From: Paragordius varius
Taxonomy: Eukaryota; Nematomorpha
Assembly: GCA_964247055.1 (NCBI GenBank)
Contig: OZ176059.1
Coordinates: 1,612,001 to 1,676,000, forward strand
Reading direction: 5' to 3'
DNA length: 64,000 bases
The translations under genes were made by a program, and so were the position numbers. Numbering within the stretch: position 1 is the stretch's first letter; every line of letters starts with the position of its first letter. Below, in pieces: positions 26,201-38,765 of the stretch. The notes beneath the pieces are model-generated. The model ran no database searches, had not been told where the DNA came from, and saw nothing but the letters and a program-made list of their open reading frames with translations.

Positions 26201-29200
26201 GGGCCGTGTGTTAACCAACCCTTATTTAATATATATAAATATAAGGTTAAATATTAATATATTTTATAGTATTCAAATCTTTTAAATGAAATACCTTTTG
26301 GTAAATAAAATATATGCCAATTAATATATTGTTTTTAAATATAATAAAATCATGTTGTATATAATGTTATTGATGGTAAAAATTTACGTTTCAACTTTAA
26401 GTAGCCCGACAAAATGTACGTTTTCAATCAAAATAAAATGTATCACATAAACTAACTAAGATATTTATTTATTTCACACGTAAACCAAATAAAATCCCAA
26501 AATACTGCTAAAACCTATTCCTCAAATAAAAGGGGAAAAAATGATAAAAATAAATGTAGATTTCAAAAAATATAAAAAAAACTTGATTTGTCATTTGTAT
26601 AAAATATAGTAATTCTTGAGCGGCAAATCGCCTTTCATAACTAACCACAGTATCGGATTCATGATGTGCAATATTTCGAATACGTTTAGTAAGGTTATCA
26701 CTGTACAATACCTTTTATGCCAATATGGAAAAATGATTTGAATATAACTGTTTTGATATTGAAAAAATGCAAAAAAATATTTAAGTAATTGGGCAGCTTT
26801 GATTTAATTTAAGGGGAAAAAATTTATCTATCTATATTACAAAATTTATATCAAATTTTTCGAGAAAAAAAACATATGTAGGTATAGATAAAAATTGTAA
26901 TTTTAGGTAACCATTAGAGTATTAAGTTTTTTTATTAAAATCCTTGTTTAAGAATTTTTAGGTAAGAATTAACTTAGCAAATTTAAACCAATATTTTCAT
27001 TTCTTTCGGGGAACTTATATATTATTAATAGTTATAAACCCAACTTTTTTCCAAAAAAACCACATAAAACGCTAAAAAATTATTTTCAAAACGACAAACA
27101 AGCATTATAAAATTTAGAATTTAATACAGTTCCATGTCCATTCGCTTCAAAATATATGCCAATATCCATTTTCGCCGCCTGATGATGTAAATGTTTAACG
27201 CCAGTGGGTGTGAAATAAACGTCTAAACCCTAAATATGCACAATAAATTATTGGTTTTTTCAATCTAACAATAGTTTTATAACCCCGAAGAATTTTAAAT
27301 TTAATTATTTAATATATATATATATATATTTTATTTGCATACTCGTTTGAGTGCATTACCCGTATAAAAAAATTCTTAACATGTAAAATTCATCTAAAAC
27401 TTTTTGTCACTAAATATTTTTTTGTAAAATATTGTAATTTTTCACCAAATAAAATAAGAATAATATTAATAATCATAAATTTTATACATGCCATTATATA
27501 TGTGAACTTTTTATTACTTATTTACAATTAAAAATCATCAGACGATTTCATAGGGTCTGGGATATCTATAGTTTAGCAAAAATATCTTCCACTTATATTA
27601 AATAATACAATCCTACAATTGTTTAGCAATCATAACATAATAAAACACTATCCAGTAAAACATTTCTAAAAATTTATACCATTCTGATAGAATAAAAATG
27701 GTTGTTAAATTATATTTTAACAAATGTAATTATCAGTAAAAGATACCATGAACAATTTAAATTCACCCTTGAACAATTCAAATTCACCATCAAATATATT
27801 AAATTATATGTTTATTAACATTAAAAATTACCTATATTTTTATATATTTTTAAAAAATAAAATTTTGTTTAAAATTAAAATGTAATGCTGAAAAAATAAT
27901 TAACTGTGCCATAAAAATATATTTCATATTAATAATAAGTTATAGTTGCCCGAAAACACATAATTTATTTTTAGGGTGAATTTAAGTTGTTCGAGGATAA
28001 ATATAAATTTTTCGAAAGGTGAATTCGTACTGTAAATGTAATAAAAATTCGAAATATATACGCTTATAAAAAATTTGATTATACCAAACAACGTTTGCCA
28101 AATATATTATAAAAAATATCAGTAAAGCATTTTTAAATAAAACATCTACATGTTATATTACCTTAAAATAGATTTTTATTATAATTTGGCAGCAAGAACT
28201 AAAAATACGATTCGAAACCCACTCAAAACAAAAAAATACCCCAAAACTATATAATATTTCATATGAAATAAAAAGTGTAAACTAAATGCAAGTTAGGGGA
28301 AAACATACCTGAGATTTATAATATGCCGTTGAACTACCATTGGCATAAGCAGTTTGAACGATTCCAACGCTAAAATCTGCCAAATTTAGTCCACAATCAG
28401 TCAGTGCGTTTTTTAGGTAAAATGCAATCTTTTTTAGCAAAAAAGGCAAACAAAATTTATTAAAGGGGAAAATATTAAAAATTTGAACATTAACCGGTTT
28501 AAAAAATAAAAAACAAAAAAAAAAGAGTGACAATCGTAGTTTTAAACTTCAAAAAATATTATTTGAAGAAAAAACCATAACAGTATTTTATACTTTTTAG
28601 AGTTTACTAAGTAAATTTTTTACTTTTATTGTAACAATATTTTTTCTGATCGAAATTCCGAAAATATTAAAAGGTTATATACCAAAGCAGCAATCTTATC
28701 TCCATCAAGTAAGCGAAAAGATGTTTCTTTTGTTTTAGATGTGACTTCTATAAGAAAATAAATGGCAATAAATGAAAATATTGGGTGTTTTAATGTATTT
28801 TAAAAAAAAATACCATTTTCGAATTCACCCTTGAACAATTCAAGTTCACCTTCAAAAAAACTTAAAATTACTATTATTTTAATATTTAAAAAAAGAAATT
28901 TAAAAATTAAAATAATACTGAAAAAATAATAAACTATGTCATAAGAATATATTTCATGTTAATAATGAGTAAGCCCAAAAACATATAATTTTTTTAGGGT
29001 AAATTAGAATTGTAAATGGTATAATAACGCTATAACTTGTTATAAAAATTGAATGATTCAAAACTCATATTAATACGTCCGTTATATATGTTTTCAATTC
29101 AAAACACAAAAGATTAAGGTAAATAATTATTTTTACAAAAAAACTGATAGACACTTATTTTTAAGTTACGTCTTTGCGACAATAAAATTAAGCCTAACTT

Positions 29201-32200
29201 TTTAATTACTATTAAAATAGGCCTTGTTTCAATATAAAATACAGTAAAATTACAACTATATGGACAATACTCAAGATATAAAGACAAATATTTTTTTAAT
29301 TCAAATGACAACTACCTACCATAAACTTTTTTAAACCTTAATTTGTCATATATACAAATTATTTCATTACAATTGTTAAATATATATATATATATATATA
29401 ATTGATTATGTTACCACAATATACATTTCTATATTATACTTTGCAGTTTATATCAATGAATTATATGCAAAAAAATATTTGTCTTTATATTTTTACGCTT
29501 TGACCGTTCGTATAATTTCAATTTTAACTCGGCTTCTATACCTTTTGCCTTTTATATTATAAAAATTGTAGTCAAGTAAATAAAAATAAACATTATTATT
29601 TATATAACAAAATCAAAAATAGGTTAGGTATTTTCTTCAAAAAAAGATAAATTTTTATTTCTAAGTTTATAAATAAAACTAATTTTTAAGGTTAAATTTT
29701 GCTTTGCTTAACTTTTAAATGATAATATAAAATTACTCATACCCAAATCAGTAAAATAGTAAAATACTATCCGATCACCATCACCATCCAAGGAAGCATA
29801 TAATATTGGCTCATTGTTTAGTTTCGGGGAATTCGAAAGTAGGGGTATCCCTGTATAAAAATAAAAAAATTAACAAAAAACTAATGTATAGAAAAGCAAT
29901 ATAAATTTTGTTTAAAACACAATGGAGGAATTAATCTAAGCTGTTTTTTTACAGCGCTGTTAAAAAATAGGGCAAACTATGATTAATGGGAACACTAAAT
30001 ATATATGAATGCAAAAAAAATTTAATAATTTATATAAATTATATAAAAACAAACGGAAATCAGACTCGAGGCTGAAACAAGTTATATTTTTGAATTTATA
30101 TTTGAATTCATTTATAATTGATCAACACAAATAAGTGGAAAATTATTTTTGTAATGTACTAATTAATTACAAAATAATAAAAAAAATTAATTATATAATA
30201 GGCAAGTGCCGTATATTAGTTACAATATTTTAAAAGTTTAGTTCTTTATTAATCAAAAATAATCCATTTTTTTATTTTTTTATAAAAATAAGGTGTAAAA
30301 CAAAAAAGGAATAAACTATGAACAAATATTAACTCAATCATATATTGATTTGAAAATATTTTATGGTGAATTTGCAGTGTAAATAGTAAAATAAATAAAT
30401 GTAATAGAAAAATGTTAAGAAAAAAAATAAAATTAAAACGAGAGGCTTACCAATCGGCGGTTTTTGATTGACTTTGACATAATCTGCGCCACACTAAAGT
30501 TCATAAATACATAAAAAACTGGGTTAAAAACTCTAATCAATTATGACACAGCATATATGGCGTTTATAGATTAAAAATTTTAAAAAATTTAAATACCCAT
30601 TTTTATTTTTCTACTTTTTAATAAAAAAAATTACCGAAAAAGATATTTTAATCTGCGAAAAAATGTTTAAAAGTTAAAGTGCATTTATACCATTTCATTC
30701 AATTTGCCATAATTTTCGTTTGAAAATTTGTCATCCTCAGAGTGTCCATTTGTTTCACAAGTAGATTTTGAATCAATGATAAATTTTTCAAAAATTTCAT
30801 TATCATTCTTTAATGCTTCTAGCTTAATTTCATTTTGTTCTTGATTTACCGCATCTTTTTCTGAAGCATTTTTATTAACATGGTGAGTATTATGGTGAGT
30901 AGTACCGACACCATTGCTAATTACACCATTTTTTAAGCCGTCCTTGTAATCACTTTTATGGTTATTAAGACAATTTGCTATGACATTAAAAACTTTAATG
31001 TCCACTAAATTTTTAATCTTGTGTAAATGGTCGCCGTTCCGTATAAAAGCAAAATCTAATGTATCCTTTTTATTTTCAAAATCATAATCATCATCATCTG
31101 TAACCACTTTTGGCAGTTCGGATCCATCTGTCGCAATCATCAGCTGATGGCCGTCAGCTGTTTTTGCTGTGGTATCATAACGCCAATTACGTTCACGTGC
31201 ATCCATACGTTTAGCCATCACGTGTTCATACGTTTCATACAAGGCCAATGGACCATATCGGTCAACCAATGATGCCAAAGGATGATTGGCATGCTTGATG
31301 ATTGACGTGTCCGTATCCGTCTCAAGAGGATATAAATAATGGGCTATAAAAGTTTCAGGATTATATATAATTTATTTGATATTTTAATCAATTAAATTAT
31401 GAATTAAAAAATTATTTTTATTTAATTTAACTTCAGATGAAAATTTATGTAATAATATCACGAAAATTTTTATAGAATAAATTATATAAACTGATTTATA
31501 GTGTTTTATGAAGTAATCATTGATATTATTATAAAGACAAAATATAAAGGACAAATATTTTTTTGATGGAAAAAAAAAGACAACCATTTTTAAACTTAGG
31601 GGAGTTTTGAATTGCTAAATAAGAAACAGAGATGTAAAATGGTAACACAGTCAAATTACATGTTAAAATTGTAATCATTTAGATTACTTAAAAATTTAAG
31701 GTTGAAAAAAATGTATATGGCTGTCTTTATTAAAAAATTGTCAATCGATTTTTACGTTTTGCATTTTATATTTGGAATAATAGATATTATAGTGTGATTT
31801 CCATACTGACGATGACTATATATAAAACATATGGGGAAAAAAAATTTTGGATTCAATTCCATGAGAGTTTCTTAATTTTCACGAGAATAAATAAAAAAAT
31901 ATAAATTATATATTAATTATTGGGTAGTTACATATAAGTTCCAAGAGTTTTGGTCCACCCACCCCAAAAGCCGTATCACAATACAACGTGAGAGGAATGT
32001 TACTAGGATAATATATAAATGGTAAAAAGATTAATATAATTTTAAATAAATCCAAAAAAAACTATGAAAAAAATTGTTTTTTAATCGGTGAATTTGCCTA
32101 TTAAACAGCTATATGTAGATAATTCACAATGGAAATTTTCATTATAAAAATGTAAGCTTTGGATGAAATGTGAATCAATTTAAAACTAAATAATAAATTT

Positions 32201-34598
32201 CTGAAAACTATATATCAAGTAAAAATAGGTGTAAAATATAGTGTTTAATATAATGTGTTTATGCAGTGATCGATATATACCATACACAATTCGAATTTAC
32301 CATTAAATAATTCAAAATGGCCCTTGAACAATTCGAGTTAACCCTAATTCACCCTAAAAATTATAATATTTTTTAACATTAAAAATTATCTATGTTATTA
32401 TCTATTATCTCAAAAAAATAAAATTTTATTTTAAATTAAAAAAATACTAACAAAATTATAAACTTTGCCATAAAGATATATTTCATATCAATAATGAGTT
32501 ATATTAGTTTGAAAACACATATATAATTTATTTTTAGGGTGAATTTGAACTGTACATGGTATAGTAATGTTTATACTGAAATATATGGATATAGTCATAA
32601 TATTGAAAACTAGAATGGTACTTTTTAAATCATCATCCATGGATTTGTTTTTCAAAAATAAACTATATATAAACCAACATTTCGACTTGACAAAGTCTTT
32701 AGAATAAAAAACGACAAAATACAGGAGCGTATGGCATAAAACAATACAAAGTCCATAAAAAAATATTTTATTTTAAAAAACAATATGTCTTATGTGCTTT
32801 CCACGTTTTGTCCTTATAATTTAAATTTTTATTATTTGTATATTCCAATTGGGTTGAATTTTTGACTAGCCATAAAAATTATGAGACCCGTCTTACCGCT
32901 GCTTATGAATATGGTGTCTTAATGGTTATAACAAGGAGACTTTATAAAAAGACAATACAAGCGGATATGTTTGTTGTATTAAATCACAAACAAAAACATA
33001 TGAGATGCTATTTGTATATAAAATTGCAATTTTAAAACTTATATTTTTTCTATTTTTCCCTTAAAAAAGTTTTATAGCAAACAACCAATGTTGTTATCTA
33101 ATTTTAGTAATACGTATGTATAATATTCATATTTGATATAGGCATAACCAATCAATCTACCCAATTTAGCCCCCCCCCCTCCCCGCTATCATATTTCCTT
33201 ATAAATAAAGAGGTATTAACAATTAAATTGAATAATATAATAACAGGCATTTTTGCAGGATTGTTGCCATTTATAAAAAATATTTTAGAATTTACACTCA
33301 CATATATAATCAAACACAATATTTTTTTATCTCCACAATTTTCAAAAAAAGCGTGCCTAATTAATAAAAAAGCGTGCTCATATAAATTATAAATACCATT
33401 TAAGCCATATAAAATACAATCAGATATGGGGGGTATAATAAGGCTCTTTAGTGTGGATAGCCAGCTATTAAAAGAAAAAAATGAAAATTATTTATATACC
33501 TTAATGTATCCCTAGCTGTTTGATTAGTAGAGTCTTTCCCGCAATCACCGCAATGATTTATGGTTGCTTGTTCCTTTGAAAGAAATATAAAAGTTTAGGA
33601 AATTTGATAGATTTACAAAAAAATATATAAACAATATCTTCCTTTCAAATTTAAATTAAATGGGCAAAAAATGGTTGTAATAAAAATACATAACAAAAAA
33701 ATTAAACATTTAAGATCATTTGAAAACAATATATAGTAGAATAATTTAATCAAATTTGCTATTGTTATAGATATCGTATGCATAGACAATCTAATTTTTA
33801 CTTTTAAGCAAATGCTAAATTATATATTAGTAGTTTTATGTTCACATTCAACAAAGATTGCTATAATTATTGGAAACTCACGTTTTTTTAAAATAAATTG
33901 GATATTTGTTTGCTAAATTTAAAAAATTTATCATTATAATATACACTAAAATAGAAAACATACATATATATACTTACAGTTCGAATTTACCCCTAAACAA
34001 TGCAAATTCACCCTAAAAATAAATTTATGTGTTTTCAAACTAATTAAACTCATTATTAATAAATAATATATCTTTATGGCATAGTTTATTATTTTTTCAG
34101 TATTATTTTAATTTAAAACTCACTTTATTTTTAAAAATATATAAAGATATAAGTAATTTTTAATATTAAAAAACATATCATTTATTTAAGGGTGAATTTG
34201 GATTGTTCGAGGGTAAATTTGAATTGTTCGAGAGTAAATTTGAATTGTAAATGGTATATTATATACTTGTCCTTGATTTTGGTTTTGTAATACAAAACCC
34301 AAGAAAGCTGAAACTAGTCTAACATAATATTCAGGTTCGGTCGGATAAATAATTTTGGCATTATTGTCACAATTATATTTTTTATTAGCATCAAATTTTT
34401 CCAGTGTACAATTATCATAATTTTTAACATGGAGATTATCTTGTTGTTTGCTTGAATCATTTTTTTCTTCAATGACTACTGTATCAAACATATCCTCATA
34501 TATAAATCGTTTATTCCCAACCGCAATCAAATAATGTAACTGGGGTGTTGTGACTAAACCTATATATGTATATATATTTAACATAATTTGAATTTTCT

Positions 34599-34647
<49 letters not shown>

Positions 34648-37302
34648 ATTTATTAGAAAAAATTTATTTAAAACTTAAAGTATATCTCTTTTTTTGTCGA
34701 TATTTAAATCGTTCCATCTATTTCAAGATGGATAAAATATTTTGTATTAACTTCATTATTAGTTTTATATCAATTTTATATTAATTTTCAAGTTTAAATT
34801 TTATCCATTGATAAAGGATATTATCATTGCATGTATTCAAAATTTTGGAGGTACAGTTTAATACATAATTAAATTTTAAGGGGGATTTTTAAATTATCAA
34901 TATTTAGATAAAATATTCGTTCATAGATATACAGTAGCGTATGGTAAAAAAATATTATTAGTCCATAAAAGAATATAAAAATGTTTTTTAAAAAAACAAC
35001 AAGCCTAGTTATATTTACACATATCCATAATATCCCCTTGTTTTTTTTAAAAAAACATATTTTTTTATTCTTTTATGGACAAATATTGTTTTATGCCATA
35101 CGCTACTGTATATACAATTGTAAAAAAATTATACAAACATTAGCAAATTTAAAATAAAATAATTTTTTGTTATATATACACTAGTAATTTGTTTAATACA
35201 TAATAAAGTATAAAACAGTGTGTTGTAAGGTAAAATTTAAAATTTGGCAATTAGTTTTTGATGCATTTTTTGCAAAGTATTTATATATTCCATTTACATT
35301 CAAATTCACCCTTGAACAATCCAAATTCACCCTCGAATAATTTAAATTCACCCTAAAATAAATTATGTATTTTATAATAAAAATTACTTTATTATATAAT
35401 ATTTTTAAAATATGAAATTCTGTTTAAAATAAATATAATTCTGAAATAATAATCTATGTCGCAAAAATATATTTCAAAGTAATAATGAGTTATATTATCC
35501 CGAAAACACATAGGTGAATTTGATAGTTCGATTGTGAATTTCAATTGTTTAAGGGTGAATTTGAATTGTAAATGCTATATATATATATATATATATGTTG
35601 ATTTTAAACTATATATTCATTTCAAAAAAAAATAAAAACAAAATGTAAAAATATAATATATATAAGTTCAATTTTCAACTTTTTTTCAGATTACAAAACA
35701 AATTATAAAAATTTTACCATAATTTATGTATTTGCCTCCCATACATTTAATACCAGCGATAGATGCTTCAACCAAATGCTTACAACTCTCTCTAAACAAA
35801 AAAATAAAATTTAGCTAAATTTAAATTGAAAAATATTAAAGTTTAATTTCAAAAATTTTAAACAATTAAAAATAAATGATAAGTCAAAATAAGATAAACT
35901 TTAAATTAAAATAAGATATATATATATATACCTTGTATCATGTCCTATAAAAACGATTGATTGATGTGTCGTAGTATTAACTAACCCCATAGGCTCTATG
36001 ATTGAATGTTCTATGATTCGAATCAAGGATAAATCACTAGCAAGTAATATAAAAATAAAATAGATGGCTTATATAAATATATTGCAAACTTTATATTAAT
36101 TTTTCGAATAACCGCCAATTTTATATCAAATCAAAGTTAAAATTCTAGCATAGATGTATATGTAATTAAGGCCCACCTATTAACATGAAGGACTTTTTGA
36201 GCCTGGTTTTTTTCAGGATTAAGGTTATTACAAAAGTTGATATTTCGAAAATTAGAAAGAATTTTTGGAATCTGAAAACTGCATTAGCCTCAATCAAGTA
36301 AATTTGATCTATATAGGCAGGTTATGGAAATTTTCAATATATATCAAAAAATATTTTTCCGGCAAATGCTTATTAAAGCTTATAATGATTACCATTTTTA
36401 TCCTTTTATTATATTTATAGCTTATTCCATTTATATAATAAAAAACATAAAACCCCTTTTGTAAATTGTTCAAAAAAGCCCTATTCTAGGGGGAAAATAA
36501 TATACATACGCATTACAGTATTATCTCGATTCCTTTAGCTAATGTTAATATATTTTTAAATTAACCATTAAACGTTCATACAACATGAAGTGTCAACCTC
36601 AAAACAGCTAAAATTTAGTACAATTTTTTGATTTTTCTTTAAAACAGGTCTGTACTTTTTGTAATAAAATGTTATTTAAAAAAGAAATATATTGTAAAAA
36701 TGAGTAACTATAATCATGTATGGGGGGTTTTGTTGTTTGTTTTCATGTATGAATCTTATTATGCTAAAACACTCTCCAATAAAAAACAAACGATACATTA
36801 TTTATGATTGAAAATGAGAGTATAAAATAAAACTACGACCCGATGAAAGCAATCTGACTATATATGACTGTAATTAAATTAATCATACTAAATAGGATAT
36901 AACATTAATTACTCGGCATTTGCGAGTTGAGAAGCTAATGGTTCCCACGATTCTTCCAACATTTCCCCGTACGGCCCAATAATTTTAACACCATTATCAC
37001 ATTCAGGATTATGTGAGGCCGTAATCATAATACCAGTTATTTCTACATAAAAAAATTAGATAAAATGCTTTAAACAAATAAATATTTTAATATTGTTATA
37101 CTGTGCCTATATTGGGAGTATAGGGCAGCAAGGATTCCCATTCGATACATAACATGATCCAAATTTTCGGCCCTAAATATAGATATAAAACGGATTGAAG
37201 TTACAAAGTTCTAAAGCCTGCAGTCCCATAATTAATATTTTGTTTGTGAGCCTTGGAATATTTCGAAACGCTATTGACAATATTCAATTTCCAATTTGTC
37301 AT
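23248..37302 (-). CDS. PGM3: phosphoacetylglucosamine mutase (PGM3/AGM1)
   Basis: Cytosolic enzyme converting GlcNAc-6-phosphate to GlcNAc-1-phosphate for UDP-GlcNAc synthesis. The 19 exons, 5' to 3', are 37302-37205, 37172-37102, 37042-36913, 36036-35932, 35791-35718, 34559-34267, 33573-33500, 32002-31932, 31343-30691, 30493-30451, 29850-29737, 28747-28683, 28428-28309, 27229-27128, 26711-26583, 25503-25351, 25108-24987, 24699-24648 and 23313-23248. Every junction is GT-AG and in phase, giving 844 residues. Landmarks are [15 protein letters not shown] with catalytic Ser66; TTPQLHY; metal loop DGDGDR (559-564); [10 protein letters not shown]; sugar loop EANGHG (665-670); [16 protein letters not shown]; phosphate loop RPSGTED (806-812). 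Human PGM3 is 542 residues; most of the excess is exon 9 (about 190 extra residues) and part of exon 6. Intron 1 is only 32 nt. Exon 15 has a weak donor (GTTTTT). The gene looks intact; identity is secure, exact edges of weak exons less so. Confidence 0.95.
23640..23840. repeat. mariner MITE family C, copy 1, in PGM3 intron 18
   Basis: An AT repeat at 23,630-23,649 is followed by a palindrome with ends GTATGCATTTTAATGG and CCATTAAAATGCATACTG. An inner pair, CAGTAGTGTATGGAAAA and TTTTCCATACACTACTG, brackets the centre. TA flanks fit Tc1/mariner insertion. Confidence 0.8.
25600..25680. repeat. hAT MITE fragment in PGM3 intron 15
   Basis: GGCGGGCCGC and GACGGGCCGCACCAAATATG resemble the inner-end motif of the hAT MITEs. 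It is too short to bound. Confidence 0.35.
25709..26062. repeat. MITE family A, copy 2, PGM3 intron 15
   Basis: The left arm has repeated AATTCAAATTCACCCTTGAA-type units and the right arm the inverse TTCAAGGGTAAATTTGAATT, ending GTAAATGGTATA. The extreme left end is degraded. Confidence 0.75.
27743..28042. repeat. MITE family A, copy 3, PGM3 intron 13
   Basis: The same arms and core as copy 1 are present, with two CACCC-type units on the left and matching GGGTGAA units on the right. Confidence 0.75.
28811..29022. repeat. MITE family A, copy 4, short, PGM3 intron 11
   Basis: A compact copy: ends ACCATTTTCGAATTCACCC and TTGTAAATGGTATA, with a single repeat unit left in the right arm. Confidence 0.7.
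29240..29532. repeat. MITE family D copy, PGM3 intron 11
   Basis: It starts CAGTAAAATTACAAC and ends TTTCAATTTTAACTC. Both arms hold the AAAGACAAATATTTTTTT block, and an AT repeat lies in the centre near 29,380. Confidence 0.7.
30691..31343 (-). other. PGM3: PGM3 exon 9 with a large lineage-specific insertion
   Basis: This exon encodes 218 residues (306-523), where human PGM3 needs about two dozen. Family sequence is recognisable only at the edges: SHYLYPLE at the start, IKVFN in the middle and GKLNEM at the end, which joins CGADYVKV in exon 10. Between the first two lies a compact, non-repetitive stretch ([20 protein letters not shown] onward); between the last two lies an Asn/His/Lys-rich acidic stretch. 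Frame and both splice phases agree with the flanking exons, so the insert is translated if the exon is used whole. Confidence 0.85.
31530..31775. repeat. MITE family D copy, partial, PGM3 intron 8
   Basis: The AAAGGACAAATATTTTTTTG block is on the left and its inverse, ending TTTTTACGTTTTGCAT, on the right. The terminal CAGT is missing. Confidence 0.5.
32279..32564. repeat. MITE family A, copy 5, PGM3 intron 7
   Basis: Ends read TACCATACACAATTCGAATT and GAACTGTACATGGTATA. The left arm has three degenerate CACCC-type units; the right arm has one. Confidence 0.75.
32715..32850. repeat. mixed mariner MITE debris, PGM3 intron 7
   Basis: The left side reads CAGGAGCGTATGGCATAAAA, like family E at 34.93 kb. 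The right side reads ACGTTTTGTCCTTATAAT, like family D. It looks like a recombinant or overlapping insertion. Confidence 0.45.
33971..34258. repeat. MITE family A, copy 6, abutting PGM3 exon 6
   Basis: Palindrome ending TTGTAAATGGTATA, with GGATTGTTCGAGGG and AATTGTTCGAGAG repeat units in the right arm. Its end lies 8 bases from the exon 6 donor (GT at 34266-34265). Confidence 0.75.
34603..34640. repeat. AT dinucleotide microsatellite
   Basis: A near-pure TA run lies about 45 bases upstream (minus sense) of the exon 6 acceptor. Confidence 0.8.
34932..35108. repeat. mariner MITE family E, PGM3 intron 5
   Basis: Near-perfect hairpin with ends CAGTAGCGTATGG and CCATACGCTACTG, each flanked by TA. 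Inner arms hold the inverse pair AATATTATTAGTCCATAAAA and TTTTATGGACAAATATTG. This is a clean Tc1/mariner-type non-autonomous element. Confidence 0.8.
35288..35580. repeat. MITE family A, copy 7, PGM3 intron 5
   Basis: Three CACCC-type units on the left (CATTCAAATTCACCC, CAAATTCACCC, TAAATTCACCC) face GGGTGAATTTGAATTG on the right. It is followed by an AT run. Confidence 0.75.
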
Positions 37303-37407
37303 ATCCGGTAATTTAAAGCATGTGCGCAGAGGCTGAGAAAATGCGTGGCAATTATTACATATGTTGCCACATGTGGTTTTTTATAAATTAATTTCTTTAG
37401 TTATTAT

Positions 37408-37772
37408 AAACCATTTACAATTTAAATTCACTCTTAAATAATTCAAATTCACCCTTATATTCAAACTCACCATTAAACAATTCAAATTCACCCTCAAATA
37501 AAATAGTTTTTAGATTAAAAATTACCCAATATTTTTATATATTTTTAAAGAATAAAAATTTTGTTTTAAATTAAAATAATACTGAAAAAATAATAAACTA
37601 TGCCATAAAGATATATTTCTCATTAATAATGAATTATATGTTCGAAAAAACATAATTTATTTTTAGGGATTTGAATTATTCAAGGGTGAATTTGAATTGT
37701 TCGAGGGTGAATTTGAATTGTTCAAGGGTGAATTAAAATTGTTCAAGGGTGAATTTGAACTGTGATGGTATA
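37408..37772. repeat. MITE family A, copy 8, just upstream of PGM3
   Basis: The longest copy: four CACCC-type units on the left and five GGGTGAATTTGAATTG-type units on the right. It starts about 105 bases 5' of the PGM3 start codon, so it lies in the promoter or 5' UTR region. Confidence 0.8.
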
Positions 37773-38765
37773 TAACAATATTTAATCAATAATTTGAATT
37801 ACCGTAGTTCAATGCTTCAAAGCTTCTTTAAAAAATTGTCCATTATGAGAAATTATCAAAAGGGGCATTACAGTTAGTAAATTAACCTATTATTTTAAGG
37901 TTTTGCGTTCTGGCAACGCAAACATTTGCATAGAATTATTACTAATACAGGGAATTAAAGAATGACGAATTATAAGTTACGCAATAAAAGTTATGTATCT
38001 AAAAAATAATCTGGTCATACGTTATTAAATTATAACTAATATTATTACCGGCCTGTTATTTTCTTATTATTAATTTTATAGGAGAACAATCTATGGAAGA
38101 GACTAAAAAACCTATGCATAAAAAAATATTTAATAAACTTTTATATTATGGAACGTACTTTTTCCGTACATAGTGACACGGAAAGGTGTAAAATTTAATA
38201 TTGTCTCAAATAAAAATAATGATTCCACATTTTTTGGTTGTAATTTTTATTATTTACTTTTTTGATTATAATATTTTTTATATAAATAGTTAAGGTATAA
38301 ATATATTGCAAAAGTCTAATTCCTTTTTTTTATGTAAATTTTATAAATTAGATTTAGAAAGTAAATTGGCATTTAGTCGCTTTGAAAACATTTTAAGTAA
38401 TCATCATATGCTTGTCTAAGAGGCGTATATAAAATTGTAATAAGAAAACGGATTTCATGTTATTTCTTTTAATAATGCATGAATAGTAAATAAAAAAGCT
38501 TTATTGTTCAATTAAACATGCAGCACCCTAAAACTTGGATAGCTCCTGACAAAAACCGATTAAAATCAATAATATAAACTTCATAACCTTTTCATAGTTT
38601 TATATCCCAAAGATTTTTGATTTTGATTTTTTAAAAAGTGTTTGAGATATTCAAATTTAAAAATATAGTTTTTACAGCTTTTTTCCCGCATAATACAAAA
38701 AAAATCTATAAGTAAAAAAATACTCATCTCTTTTTCGCCTCATTTTTTTAATCGATAATACAACA
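37773..38765. other. spacer upstream of PGM3
   Basis: AT-rich. The part from about 38,530 has a weak inverse match to 41,210-41,290 and may belong to the foldback element that follows. No gene seen. Confidence 0.35.

Noticed and set aside
33500-33573. A separate zinc-finger-like exon (CGDCGKDST)
   Set aside because: The phases on both sides place it as PGM3 exon 7, in a poorly conserved loop.
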